Positions 1 to 11,262 of a DNA stretch of 64,000 nucleotides are shown piece by piece (position 1 is the stretch's first letter; the number at the start of each line of letters is the position of its first letter). The translations under genes were made by a program, and so were the position numbers. This DNA is from Argyresthia goedartella. Lineage: Eukaryota > Arthropoda > Insecta > Lepidoptera > Argyresthiidae. The stretch covers positions 21,670,715-21,734,714 of the forward strand of contig OX463829.1 of NCBI GenBank assembly GCA_949825045.1, in the 5' to 3' direction. The notes under the pieces were generated by a model. The model was not told the DNA's origin. It saw only the letters and a list, made by a program, of their open reading frames with translations, and did no database searches.

Positions 1-781
1 TGTGTTCAACAGGTATTGATGTGTGATTCACATATTCCTCTATCATATTTCTACTGGTATCTTGGTTCTGTACTCCCATTGTACAACAGCAAGAATCCTG
101 ATTAGGGCCAGTACCTAATGGTATTTCACACATCCGCCCGGCGCTTCGTATAATTAGCCTCTTATTACCCTCACACATTAAACTGGCTCGCGTCTGTTGT
201 ATAAAATCAAACCCTAAAATTAAATCTTTAGGCACCCTTGTTAATACTAGCATTGGAGTATCGATAACGCATTCACCTATTGTTAATGGTAACGCGACTA
301 ACTTATCAACCTTTTCTTTACTGACCCCAAACGCACCTGTGATTCTCAAACTTGGGATCGGTATTTCCGTCGGTTTTCCCAATTGCCTGCATACTTCATC
401 GTACACTCTCCGACTAATTACACTGATTTCGCTCCCCGAATCAATCAAACTCCTTACAACAATATTCCCAATACGCACATCTATCTCAGGTAATGTCAAT
501 GTAATACATAAATCGCGCCCACACTCAGTCGAATCGTCGTCTCTGAATATCGTATGTAAACGCCTGTCATTGCGATCTCTACAATTCGATATCGATTTTT
601 CATCTAAACACACGGCATATCCGTGCGCTTTATGCGCTAATAATTGAATAAATTCATTCACACCCACGTTCGAATCCAAATTACACAGATCATACAATCT
701 AGGCTCTCTTTCAATTTGATCGGCTGTCCATCCAAAACGTAATAAATATCTGAGCGCGAACGACCCGCGCGAGTCCACTAG
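1..781 (-). CDS. Gypsy-type pol, N-terminal part with retropepsin (runs off the left edge)
   Basis: This is the start of the pol frame of an LTR retrotransposon, entered by -1 frameshifting from gag at 781-787. The frame is open from the slip site to the window edge. An aspartic protease core, LIDSGSEISVIS, is encoded on the minus strand at about 420-455. It is followed by the flap/beta region and a conserved LILGFDFI segment (about 205-230), as expected for a dimeric retropepsin that cleaves the Gag-Pol polyprotein. About 110 residues with no recognised domain precede it. Reverse transcriptase and integrase would lie to the left of the window. The frame is intact here, unlike the gag in front of it, which has one stop. 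I assign it to Ty3/Gypsy from the DSG motif and gene order; an errantivirus-like clade is possible but cannot be decided without RT or env. Confidence 0.8.
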
Positions 782-1845
782 TTTTTTGAATTCTGATTTA
801 TCGCATTATTCCTGTCACTTGAACTTTGCCCTGCCTCTGTATTTCCTGAACTATCATTACCCCCTTGAAACTCTGTTGCCTTGAAACTAGCCTGAGGCTG
901 ACTACCTCTACCGCGAAAATAACCGCGAGCGCGCGTCCCAAATTCGTTTCGTGCCCTTGTTCCCGCGTTATAATTATTCCTACGACTCATCGCGTTATAT
1001 CGCATCGTATTTACTCGCATAGCACGATATTGCCCTCGCATGTAGCTATTCCGCCTTACGTCGTTCGTATTCATTGTCTCCGAACTCTGCAACGCACTTA
1101 ATCCCCCATCGACATTCCGTTCTAAATGCCGAAGGAACTCGACCGCATCTCGTATAGTCATTGGGTCCTTTCTAGCAAAAAACGCTACCTGAATATCGCG
1201 CGGCAAATGTCGGAAAATCGTGTTGATCTTCTCCGTATCAGTGAACGGAATCGTAAGCTCATATACGCTATTCAATTGAGAGGCAAAGAATTCTTCCATA
1301 CTTTGACCTTTCTTGGAATCGAACTTCGCAGTTAGGAATCTTTGTTTAATTAATTCCTATTCATTATCTCCCCAGAATACCTCTCTGAAATCTTTTTCAA
1401 AATCCGAATAGGTTCGCCATGAGTCTCTGTATATGCTCATTCGAACTTTTGCAATTCCTACCAAACTATCCGTTGCCCATATCAAAGCCCTCGAAGTATC
1501 TCCCGAGACTTTAATATAAGCCTTTAAATCTCTTAAGAAAATCATCGGATTTTCCGAATTCCGCCCATCGAATGTCGGCAACTTCTGTGTCATTTTCACT
1601 ATGCATGTTTGACGTTTTTCTACCGATTGTTCAAACGTCTCTAGTTCCTGTCTGTCAGTCTGTCTGTCCGAAGTTCTACTAGCATTGCTCGTACTCGAAC
1701 CCCGCTCCAAACTGTCTAATCTGCTCACTATTTCAGATAACAATTGAGTCACCTGTCCTGACGCCAATTCATTATTTAAACCACTTGTCTGCGAAAGTGA
1801 GTCGTCTTGTACTACCCGACTAACGTTTTTCCTAGGCCGGCCCAT
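778..1845 (-). pseudogene. Gypsy-type gag with one internal amber codon
   Basis: Gag begins at the ATG at 1845 (MGRPRKNVSR) and stays in one frame to the stop at 778, about 355 codons, except for a single TAG at 1359-1357. Both halves are in the same phase and the sequence across the stop reads as continuous coding, so this is one gene with a nonsense codon rather than two genes. The N-terminal third is low in structure. The middle (KLPTFDGRN, FLRDLKAYIK, WRTYSDFEKDF, then IFRHLPRDIQVAF and FLRHLE) has the retrotransposon capsid pattern. The C-terminus has no CCHC zinc knuckle; it carries an Arg/Gly/Asn-rich tail (RARGYFRGRG) that may bind RNA instead. Gag forms the virus-like particle that packages element RNA. 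The stop may be decay or a sequencing error. Confidence 0.75.
781..787 (-). promoter_or_regulatory. -1 ribosomal frameshift slippery heptamer at the gag/pol junction
   Basis: The minus strand reads A AAA AAC in the gag frame, immediately followed by the gag stop TAG at 780-778. Shifting back one base at this heptamer continues into the open pol/protease frame. A AAA AAC is one of the classic eukaryotic -1 slippery sequences. A stimulatory downstream structure is expected but I did not identify one. Confidence 0.75.
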
Positions 1846-3560
1846 TTCCTGAACACTAAACCGTCGTAGCTCGTCCGAAGAATTGTGAAAACAATGCCCC
1901 TTTTTTTGTTGTTGCTTATTTCTTACTTACAAAACTGAACTGTTTAAAATCGTTTCTACGTTGTGTTATTTTTAAAGTAACGCGTTAGACCTTGATTCTT
2001 TTAGAATATCTAGGTATCAGAATATCTAGGATATCCTTCGGTCTCGGCACCAGAAAAATCTGTAACGGCATTAAAGGCTAAGGTCGAGCCACCGCTATCA
2101 GTAGCTATGATCGTCTATTCTATCTACCCCAAAAAGAGATGTCCCGATTCAGCTGTAAATTTGTAAGTTAAGAATGATAAGTCTGAATTCCTCGTTCGTT
2201 GAGAAGTTCGTTAGGCGTACAATAGTAGAACAGAAGATTGGTTCAGGAAGTTACAGTTTCAAGTTAGACAGAGAAAGCATATATGCCCGCAAGCCGGTAT
2301 TTCGCATCAGTAAGCGGTGTATTGCGCCAGATCGATCATTGTTGTATTTTGTGTGATGGTACCATTTATTTTTTGTATATATGGGCGCTTGGAACTTCTT
2401 TTAGTGGTCGACCACAATTTATAATATTTGTTTGGGATATCTTATAGATATCCGTCGTAGTTTACGACGTGAGTATTCAATGATATTTCATGTGCTCGCT
2501 AGTAGCGGCTTGTGGTGGTTCCAATTATATATTTAGTTCACGGCAATAACGATCCGAATAGACCGGTTTACACAATCGCGATTTGATTTTCCGAAATGGG
2601 TTTGAACTAGCGGTTACCTCAAAAGGTCCGTAACGTTTTGAAACCTTCAACTCTGCGCAATTTGAGCTGGATGTTATCGAAACGTTGTCATTAGCGCTTT
2701 TGGAGATTTAACCCTCACCATAGCGAAGTGCATACTTCGGTAAATACCGATCTATGAACTTCACTGACCTCAGCACGTCCTCGACCGAGCCCAATCATTA
2801 ATATTTGAATCAGCCTACACATAAGACTTCCAGCGAAATTTACATTTAATTTAAAAATGCAACTTGAATCCAAACCGACCCAAGGCAAAGCAAAACAATC
2901 TACCCGGTCCTAAACAATGAACTTTAGACTGTTATTTGATCTCTTCGCGCGTCCCCGACAACACTCAAATGTCAAAATATCAACAGGGTAGGTTATCTGT
3001 GTTGACACCGGTTTAACTTTGTTCTGAATTTGTTATTTCCATCCGCGGAACCTCATCGATCAAACAGTCTCCCTATGCCCTGCCAACCTAGGTTTAGCCG
3101 CAACTAAACTCCTGTCTAGCCTAGTCTAAAATCCTAGTGTTATACCACGTCCATTATCGACACCACTCGAAAATGGTTGAGTTTGATTTGACTATGTTTA
3201 ATGACTGTGTGTGTGGGAATTTCAAAACTCGCTACTCGAAAGGAATGAGGAGAGGATTAGCCCGCGAATATCCTAAGAGCCAATCCAAGAACCCTATGGT
3301 GAAGGAAAAAGGAATTTAGGGTCGCTCCAAGCCCAGACTCAGACTCAGATCAATTACCTACAAGTTCTTATCTAACGACCCAAGGATAGTTTTGGAATTT
3401 AGGGTAGGTTGATTTAAAAGATAGGAACCGAGGTATATCTCGGCGCTTCAGACACTCACAAAAATCCACTGTAACTCGCAATCACAATTCGTCCAGTTCA
3501 GACGCGTAAAACGGCAGACCGAACTGTTTAGAATTCCTGAAAGTCGACTGTCACAGTAGC
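1846..3560. other. Non-coding stretch upstream of the Gypsy gag, probably leader plus LTR
   Basis: No convincing gene is present. In the orientation of the minus-strand element this is the untranslated leader. At 2412-2472 there are three small inverted repeats in a row: GTGGTCGACCAC (12 bp, perfect), GGATATCT-3 nt-AGATATCC, and CGTCGTA-3 nt-TACGACG. A direct repeat of GAATATCTAGG lies near 2005-2030. The LTR edges cannot be set because the partner LTR lies outside the window, and I found no clear primer binding site. Confidence 0.4.
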
Positions 3561-3571
3561 TTGACGCTGAG

Positions 3572-3608
3572 ACTGAATGCTTTCCCTTCCCACGCGCTCG
3601 TATTTATA
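3572..3608 (-). promoter_or_regulatory. Candidate core promoter (TATA plus TCAGT initiator) of the minus-strand Gypsy element
   Basis: On the minus strand TATAAATA occupies 3608-3601, and an arthropod-type initiator TCAGT occupies 3576-3572. Taking its A (3574) as +1 puts the TATA box at about -34. This suits a U3/R junction within a 5' LTR driving the gag-pol unit. No LTR boundary confirms it. Confidence 0.35.
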
Positions 3609-4219
3609 GACCCCACATGTCTGAAAAAAAAATGGCGTCCTTTGCGAAACACGCGCTGCCCAAGCGAAAGCTTCTTATCTCTAACTACACAGGGTCTAAT
3701 TTCAACCAAACATGCCATGCAGATCCGCCGTTCTACAAACTTTGTGTACGCATATTCACTGTGATCAACCGTAGGTTATCACTCAAGTCATTCGGTATTG
3801 CCGATACACAAAATCTGTTGATCGCTGACCATATGAGCTTGTTGCGATTAATTAAGCCTACCCGACCGCTAGCGTCTTAGACAAAGATCACTAGAATGAT
3901 ATTCGAACCCGTGATGTCAAACTCGCCACGTCGTACGAAACAAACGCAATTGTATATTTGCAGTCAACATAATAGCTTTCTCCGTTTCGTTCCATAATAA
4001 CCTTCCATTATTTAGTTATTCATAATTTATTCAGCGCGCAGCCAAATCGGCTCTGATCCCTACACATTTCGCAGGAATGCGCCAAAAAAAAACCTGACCT
4101 GACCTCTGTTCCTGGAACCAAACCACGCGCTCGGCTCATTGTTTTTGCCACCTTACCCTGAGCTACTCAAAAACCCAAACGTTAAATGAATCGACTCTTG
4201 TATTCAATGTGTGTAACTA
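3609..4219. other. Non-coding stretch, possible LTR U3 and flank
   Basis: No gene recognised. Short open frames here lack any familiar domain. The stretch from about 4020 to 4110 has a poly-A/GGCGC-flanked segment with the look of an old interspersed repeat, but I cannot assign it. Confidence 0.3.
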
Positions 4220-4220
4220 T

Positions 4221-4265
4221 ACCGCGCGGCGATGGGCTAGCCCTCTGTCACGCAAAATGAAGTAT
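4221..4265 (+). repeat. SINE fragment (GGCGATGGGCTAGCC box)
   Basis: The segment around GGCGATGGGCTAGCC and CTGTCACGCAAAATG recurs at 37026-37070 in the same orientation and at 39543-39600 inverted. It is a short leftover of that SINE-like family. Confidence 0.6.
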
Positions 4266-4319
4266 CAAATGTACTGACTCTTATGTACCATTACAATAGG
4301 TCGAAAGACGAATTGATAA

Positions 4320-4765
4320 CGCTTGTAAGAGCTATTGGTCGATGAAAAGGCTGATGAAAGGTCATCTTCCTTTAACTCTGAAGCGTAAACTTATGGACAT
4401 GTGCATTATTCCCGTCCTTACCTACGGAGCTCAGACTGACATCCAAAAGTCCAGAGTTGAAGTTTGCCAGCGAAGGATGGAGTATGGAGCGCAGGGTCTA
4501 TATATACTGAGGGTCCGGAATACCGAGTTGCGCTCCAAAACTAAAATAAAACACGTAGTGGAAAAATGAAGTGGCACTGGGCCGGCCAAGTCGCTCGTAT
4601 GCATCCACAACAATGGGGTCGCCCCAGCAAGCGCTGGAGTGACGAGCTGAGGGACCACGACAAGAACTGGTGGGAAAGAGCCCAGTAGCGTGAAAAGTGG
4701 AAGAGGGGAAGAGAGGCCTTTGCCCAGCAGTAAAAGGCTTTGGCTAATAATAATAATAATAGTTT
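4320..4765 (+). mobile_element. RTE-type non-LTR retrotransposon, 5'-truncated 3' end
   Basis: The C-terminus of an RTE-type ORF is readable in pieces: MKRLMKGHLPLTLKRKLMD, CIIPVLTYGAQT, ELRSKTKIKHVVEK, then in shifted frames KWHWAGQ, RPSKRWSDELRDHDKNWW and REAFAQQ. The lysine/tryptophan-rich tail and the ending in a (TAA)n microsatellite at 4744-4762 are the usual RTE 3' terminus. Frameshifts and stops make it inactive. Related 3' ends are seen at about 35911, 37401 and 51395. Confidence 0.75.
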
Positions 4766-5038
4766 CATGCCTTCTGTTCATAACAAGTGATCAAAATGTA
4801 TTATCTTGTTTAATTAGAGATATATATTCACCTATTTATCTAAACATCGCTTTCCCTCTGACATAAATGATTTGTAATTGTGTAATTCTAGTATTTAATG
4901 TTTGGATTTTAGGATTAGGATAAAGAAAATTACGTGATAAATTTCGATGATTATCTATACTAGATTAATTACCTACAAAAATCACAAGATTATAATGTAA
5001 TCAGGGCTGTGGCGAAATACGCTAATTACCTATGTCAA
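4766..5038. other. AT-rich 5' flank of the protease gene
   Basis: No gene or repeat recognised apart from general AT richness. Confidence 0.4.
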
Positions 5039-5106
5039 TGATAAGATAATTTACCTAGTATAAATAAAAAGATCCGAAAGATTAATTCATACCATAAACT
5101 TTGAAT
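5039..5106 (+). promoter_or_regulatory. Promoter of the chymotrypsin-like protease gene (GATA sites, TATA box, initiator)
   Basis: TATAAATA lies at 5059-5066, and an initiator-like TTCATAC places +1 at about 5089, exactly 30 bp downstream of the TATA start, leaving a very short 5' UTR before the ATG at 5107. Two adjoining WGATAR motifs (TGATAA at 5039, AGATAA at 5044) sit just upstream. GATA factors drive gut expression in insects, so midgut expression is likely (inference). Confidence 0.6.
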
Positions 5107-8100
5107 ATGAAGGCGATACTTAGCTGTTTGGTTTTGTTCTTTGCTTTGGCTTCGGCCTTTGAAATTCCTCAACAGGATGTCACGGCGTACGACTATCACA
5201 GGAGGTTTGGTATCCCCGAAGCTGCAAGGATCAGGAAATTGGAAGAAGAGGCGTTAGCTTCCGGTGCTGAAAGAATTGTTGGTGGTTCTGTCACCAGCAT
5301 CGCCGAAGTTCCTTACCAGGTGATGGAATATTCTGTTTAATATACATGTTGAAATTAAAAACACGAAGTTTAAATTATACTGGCGCTTTGTATGCTTCAG
5401 TACCAAATTCTCAAAATTTCAGGTTGGTCTTGTCATCACCATTCTATTCGTCTTCCAATCCGTCTGTGGAGGTTCCTTGATCAGCAACGACCTTGTCGTC
5501 ACGGCTGCTCACTGCTACGGCGATGGTATCCTTACTGCTAACTCCTTCACTGTCGTGCTTGGATCAGACCTGCTCTTCACTGGTGGCACCAGGATCAATA
5601 CCAACGATATCGTCGTGCACCCCGGATGGAATTCTGCAAATATTGAGAATGATATCGCTATTCTGCGTATCGCCCATGTGACTTTCAGCAGTAAGTTATC
5701 TGGCTTATTCATTTTGTTCCAATCAATTTATATTATGCTATCTTCTTTTCAGACCAGTTAATAAATCAATCAACCTGTTTTTAAAAAAAACTAACCGTCG
5801 GGTATCAGTAATAGTTTCCATTATTCCACACCGGAGTCGTGTTCATCCATAGAATAGCCGCAAGCATATTTCGATACAACCGATTGTTTGTTTTGAGTAT
5901 TTTTGTTTGAAATATTCGAATATCTTCCAGGTGTGATCCAGCCCATCGCTTTGCCAGTTGGGATTGAACTCAACGAAAACTATGTCGGGGAAATTGCTCT
6001 CGCTTCGGGCTATGGTCTTACTTCTGATGGTTAGTATAAAAACTGTTTGGGCAACTCTGTTGAATCCTAAATATCTGGGCGCATTTTTAATTACGGGTAT
6101 AATTTACAATTTCTTCACCATTCTGATCTCGTTGAAGAGCAAAATATTATATTATATACATAAAGGTATATAAAGAGAAAGGTATACTCATATTCTACGG
6201 GGTTGTTAGGGACATCATTCTGTCCAACCATGACGACCCGAATGGCCGAGTCCACAGTGACCCTGCCTACGAAGCCAAGGGTCCCAGGTTCGAGGCCCGG
6301 TGGGGGCAAACATTTGTTTGATGAGAACGGATATGTGTACCCTAGTAATGGTTGTTTATCTATCTGAGTAGGATATTTATCTATATAAGTATGGGTATCG
6401 TTCCGGGTATCTAGTTCCCAAGATACAGGGAATCATAGTTTGGGGCTAGATCAATGTGAGTAAATAGTGTCCAAGGTATTATTATTATTATTATTATCAT
6501 CAGTATGTAACCGTTTTGGTCAGAGCATCTTTATTTGTAACCGTCTTCAAAAAAGGAGGGGGTTTACAATTCGGTTGCATTTTTTTATACATAATACGAA
6601 TCAGCTGAACACTCGGCTAAAAATTTATGGAATAGAAAGGAAAATAAAGTTGCTTTGATCAAACCAGTTTCATAGTCAAAGTTGCTCAGAATTATGTCCG
6701 TAACAACCCATTAAAATTTGACTACACCTTTTCTACACCCTACCTAACTTACATACAAATATATATTCTGTATGATTGCAGTCAGTATCGAATTTTCACT
6801 TGTATTGTTTCTTGTATACATATAGTGTGATTCGTCTAAGACTATACCGTTGAAAAGACAAACAACTCCAGAACATTCACTTACATTTAACAGAAACTTG
6901 AACTTGTAACATTTCAGGCGGCAACATTGGCAATTTCCAGACAGTTAGCTGGGTGAACCTTCCCATCATTACCAACTCGGAGTGTCGTGCAGTCTACGGC
7001 GCTGTGGTACATGACACCAACATCTGCACCAGTGGAGCTGGTGGCCACGGCACCTGCAGCGGCGACTCTGGCGGCCCTCTGGTCCTCACTAGAAATGGAA
7101 GGCAGTTCTTGGTAATTTGTTTTTTTCCTCAACCATCGTCATTAATAAAGCCTATATCAGCCTACTGGTGGGTGTAAGGCTCACATTGTGGGTCTTTCCT
7201 TTAATGTGCCATTGTTTATGAATCTCCGTAATCCAAAACAAGCTTATATCACGTGCCTACCGCCTTTTCCATAAAAAACCTGCATCTGAGCTTGTATGCT
7301 CTATAACGCCAGGATTACTTTTCACCTATTTAGTTAAAATTTCGAACATAGGTAGATTACACTCTGTATATCAATTTTAAATAAAATTCGGCCAACTGCG
7401 AATCGGACTAGTGAACCGAGGTTTCCGCATACATCGCTTTTTATGTATAGGAAACAACAAAGTTACGTTTTCCGGATTTTTCCTTGCTATAAGACCTTGC
7501 TTCGTGCATGCCAAATTGCACTATTCTGTAGGTAGGTAAACGGTAACTTTCGTTATTGTTTGTTTTTCTTGATTTTCAAAGTTCTTTATTATATGTTAAT
7601 GAATTAGATAACATATCAACATAGAAATTACAATGTTTCTTAGGCTAAACACCTAGCAACAGGAGATAGTAGGAGCCGACGGGAAGTACCCCATAGGTTT
7701 TGATTCCCTTGCCAGTATCAAGCCAATTCAGCAAAATTCTTACAATAGTGGCAGACCTTTTAATTACGTTTGATTTTTTCACAACTTCAAGAGACTACAG
7801 AATTGAGTAATTGATATTAATTTCAATTTGATACCTTTACGCGTTCCTGATAAAAAGGTATCTTTACAGACGGTCAGACAGATAGACAGACAGAAATGAT
7901 TCGTTTTTTTTTAATTTTAACTTTACTTGTGCATCATGCCAAATTTCATGTTTCTATGTCAACGGGAAGTACCCTATAGGTTTTGATTCCCTTGCTAGTA
8001 CTAGTGATTATGTGGGAACTGAGAACAGTAGACCTCGCTCCAACTTAAAAATTGAAATCCGTTATTTAACGCTACAGCAAAGTTCCCCAAATTTTTCCCC

Positions 8101-8982
8101 CTCCACTCCCCCCTTTTGTTTTTTTTTGCAACATCTTGTGTAAAGTAAATTTTGACATAACACTCAGATAACCTTTTTTACATACACAGACCTTTTTAAT
8201 TAAGCTTACGGCTTTGGATTCTCTTCCTTCAGCCGACATCCTCAGACCCTAAAAGAATAACGAACTTAACAGTGTTTTAGTCAAAACTGACTCGCTGTAC
8301 TTTTATAAATCACAAAAACATAATAAGCCTATTAAGGTTTAAAGAGGATTTTGCAAAAACAGGTCTACAAACATAAATTAGTTATTTTTCATAGTGTGCC
8401 TTTTTAATTTGATTGTAATTCGTCGATAAATAACACTACATCAAACTTCCCCCCTTCCCCTAAACAAAATTGCGATCGAGTAACATTTTTAATTAAATCA
8501 GGGAATTTGTGTGCCAATTTTCGTCAAAATCTGTTGGAAAATGCGACCTGTAGGCGAGAAGAGACGGACAAAAGCATTTTTGGCCAATCTTGAAACTGGA
8601 CAAATTCATCAAATTTGCGGCTTAAGCGGCCGTATCTTTTGAATGCGTTGTCCAAGAAGTGTGATTTCTGGCAGCTCCAAGATAGCACAAACTTGAGTAA
8701 TTGCTAACAATTTCAATTTGATATCGGTGGCCTTACTAAGAAAAACGGTCTTGACAGTCCCTAAATCCCTAAAAATACGGAGATCCCATAAAAAAAACTT
8801 CTAATAACATTATTTATATGTTATGCACCTGTATAACATTTAAGAATTCTTCATAACATTCGTCTTATTTCCCTCAGATTGGTGTAACATCATACGGAGC
8901 TGCTGCTGGCTGTGCTGCTGGCTTCCCCGCTGCTTTTGCCAGAGTGACTGACTATGTATCTTGGATTCAATCTTTAGCCTAA
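5107..8982 (+). CDS. Chymotrypsin-like serine protease, five exons, 292 aa
   Basis: This gene encodes a secreted S1-family endopeptidase, most likely a larval gut digestive enzyme. Exons read by eye are 5107-5319, 5423-5690, 5931-6029, 6918-7111 and 8878-8982, all with GT/AG borders, joining in frame to 292 codons plus stop. The start ATG at 5107 gives a signal peptide ([17 protein letters not shown]) and a propeptide of about 38 residues. Tryptic activation would fall at R56/I57 in ERIVGG. The catalytic triad is complete: H101 in TAAHC, D148 in NDIAIL and S244 in GDSGGP. The residue six before Ser (position 189 of chymotrypsin) is Gly238, not Asp, so trypsin specificity is unlikely. SYGAAAGC lines the pocket wall. 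Intron 3 contains a SINE. Decayed relatives lie at 30958 and 34272-36090, so it belongs to a former tandem array. Confidence 0.9.
6190..6498 (+). repeat. tRNA-derived SINE in intron 3 of the protease gene
   Basis: The 5' part looks like a pol III promoter: an A-box-like ATGGCCGAGTCC near 6241 and a B-box-like GGTTCGAGGCC near 6287. The head segment GACCCTGCCTACGAAGCC is typical of a common lepidopteran SINE head. The copy ends in an (ATT)n tail at about 6478-6498. The head sequence recurs in both orientations at 41960-42023. Confidence 0.65.
6537..6590 (+). repeat. Dispersed repeat fragment (CTTCAAAAAA...AATTCGGTTG)
   Basis: The segment CTTCAAAAAAGGAGGGGG followed by ACAATTCGGTTG is shared, with small differences, with 57625-57680 in the UGT intron. 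It is a fragment of an interspersed repeat of unknown class. Confidence 0.5.
7678..8000 (+). repeat. Two direct copies of a 40-bp repeat in intron 4 of the protease gene
   Basis: Units at 7678-7717 and 7961-8000 share GGTTTTGATTCCCTTGC and the preceding ACGGGAAGTACC almost base for base. The surrounding intron (7112-8877) is otherwise AT-rich, with short CT-rich tracts near 8095-8120 and 8448-8462, and carries no gene. The repeats look like ends of, or internal pieces from, an old transposon. Confidence 0.5.
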
Positions 8983-9077
8983 ATAATTAAAAGCTTATAA
9001 AAGTTGCTGTCTTATTTAATTGTCTTCCTCTACATACGCTTTACTACCCGACAGAATCTATGAGAGCTTAGGAATCA

Positions 9078-9083
9078 AAATAA
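9078..9083 (+). terminator. Poly(A) signal of the protease gene
   Basis: AATAAA lies about 95 nt after the stop codon of the protease, a normal distance for a short insect 3' UTR. Confidence 0.5.
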
Positions 9084-9374
9084 AAGGGAGAAACACCAAA
9101 GCTTATTTAAGCCTTTGATTATTGTTTTCTAAAGAAAAGTAAGTAGTTTGAGTTAATGAAAGATGAAATATCCATTATTATTGAACAAGTGATTTTAACA
9201 CATTAAGGCACATGTAACATTTTACACAATTAGGGTGCAATCTTTGTGTTTTTGCCAATCCGTTACGAAAAAAAGCCATGATATGTACTTACTAACACGC
9301 TATATACATAATAATATGCTATATACATAAACATAAACATTTACTTCCTGGCACTAACATTACTTATTACTTAT

Positions 9375-9470
9375 TACAACACACTAGGATACCCTGTGTC
9401 GTGGGAACCAAAAGCAACGTCACACACATATAAACATCCAATACCTCGGAGTTTTTTTTTTATTCACCTC
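9375..9470 (-). repeat. Dispersed repeat, family with ACCCTGTGTCGTGGG core
   Basis: The core ACACTAGGATACCCTGTG and GTGGGAACCA recur at 30634-30666 and 39401-39470; the last also shares the following CACACATAAAC/TCCAA segment. Orientation is taken from the SINE at 39401-39605, which reads on the minus strand. Confidence 0.55.
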
Positions 9471-10299
9471 CAGTCGGGGATCGAGTGACGTTTGTGTTGC
9501 CGGACCGAACGGACGTGTCTATAGACCTCCGACATCTTGCAAACGCATTTAAACAAACAATAGTTTACAAACCGGCGCGCGCCTTTGTTCTGTCTCTGGT
9601 TTCTCGCGTTTCGGATATTTTGTATCAGCGAGATGATATGAGAGTGTCTAATATAGCTACAAGTGTGAAAGTAGAGTGCGTAAAGTGTGAATTAGATAGG
9701 TTCTGAGCTGCGCCGTACCAGATAATAGGCTACGCCACGCTGCTGTGACAATACGTGTACAATATTGTGTACGACAATAGGTGCACATAGCTGAGACAAC
9801 TCAACGAGTGTTGCCTGGTGAGCCCGTTCCTATTCAGTGTCCTAACGCATGCAACCAATATTTATCTCCACAGACGAATCTACTAGAAGAGACCCTGAGT
9901 TTACGTCTCACGCAATACATAACAGTACTCCCTAACGACACGCCGTTATCCTGGAGTATTAACCGACCCTATCCAGCACATTAGGTGTGTCATGACACTG
10001 GGATATCTCCTCAGCAGTAACCTAACCTTATCAATGAATTGCTTTCTCCGGACACACAAACGATTACATAGGACGTAGAATCTTCATTATTTAAGGTATT
10101 TCTTAAGTGAATCTAACCCATAAAATTAAGCTCTCTCAACAGCAACAACCTGGGAAACAGACTTATTTCATTTCAGCACAGACATTCGTGGTGCTTGATA
10201 CATCATCATAAATACTAAGTCAATAGAAACTAGAGTTGCGCAACGAGTCGTGGTGTTATCCCACGCCAAGAGGCAGGCCCTTTCATGCACTTCCTGCAG
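9471..10299. other. No recognised gene
   Basis: A 73-codon open frame at 9485-9706 (LPDRTDVSIDLRHLANAF...) has no domain I can name and starts at a GTG, so I do not call it. The remainder holds nothing I recognise. Confidence 0.3.
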
Positions 10300-11262
10300 G
10301 CACGTGAATAAGGACACTAAAACCCAAACAATACCGGACAGAAAAAGTTAAACAAAAGAGATAAATTACGACAAAAAATATTCCTCAAACTAACACAGCT
10401 GCAAAACGGCGAAGCAAATACGTTTTTTTTTTGTGCAACAAGCCCTTTCTCTGGACAACGAGCTAAGAAAAAACGAATTCCAACGAGCAATAAACAATAG
10501 GGCCTTGCACAGGGACTGAACCTCGACCCGTGCCACGGACCTCACTAATGAAGTGAACTGAAGTAGGTGATGTCAGTGCAGAGAGTCTCACTAGCTGAGC
10601 AACAACCTGGTGAGATTGCTCCGATTAAGATAGCCCTATATCAGATAAAACAGCAAAACTAACTTTATATCTGGCGGGTAACATCCTTCGTAATGCTGGT
10701 TACCATTTCATAAACAGATACCGCTCTCGCTCCAAATTACTACGCCAACTCTAAACTATTCCATAGGCATAGTCCCGTACAAATAGGTAGGTGATAGGTA
10801 TACGAAAATACAAAACTAGGCAGGAACCTACCCAAGCACAATAAAACAAAACTAAACTATTTGCCACCATCCGGTCCAACCAGCCCATCTTGACCTGTTA
10901 CAAAAATAAAATAAACAATAATGCAAGCCTATTCTGAGAAATAGCGAGTAAAAGCCAACACTTGCACATCATAAAAGGATCATTTTACCATCTTGCAGAA
11001 AACAGGCAATTAACGAAAGGCAGCTGACGAACAATAACAAAAATAAAATCAAAGACTCTTTGTCCTAAGCGGGTCTCTCTCACGCCTATTTTATAGCTTC
11101 CAGGCCCAGCCTCCAATTCTCTTAGAAAATACCGAGAATAAGTGCGCAAAGATACGCACAAACTTTGACAGCCACAACCCGTACCATTAACAATAGGTAC
11201 GTAGGTAGTTCAAATTAATCAAATTAGCTCTAAGTTCTTTCTTTCAACAACATTCCAAAAAG
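10300..11262 (+). other. Probable 5' UTR or decayed ORF1 of the OTU-containing LINE
   Basis: The plus strand is A-rich in the same way as the coding strand of the downstream LINE, and short peptide-like runs (KIFLKLTQLQNGEANT, QQALSLDNELRKNEFQRAI) are interrupted by a T9-10 tract near 10422 and by stops. This suggests a decayed first ORF, but no diagnostic domain is visible. Confidence 0.3.

Noticed and set aside
3895..3935. tRNA 3'-end-like TTCGAACCCG...CGCCA as a primer site complement
   Set aside because: T-stem pairing fails and spacing to CCA is wrong.
6237..6300. Possible tRNA gene
   Set aside because: A and B boxes are present but no cloverleaf forms; the long tail and ATT repeats show a SINE.
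6115..6309. Minus-strand open frame with [14 protein letters not shown]
   Set aside because: It is the translated reverse strand of a tRNA-derived SINE, a common false protein in insect annotations.
9485..9706. 73-codon open frame
   Set aside because: GTG start, no recognisable domain, flanked by repeats.
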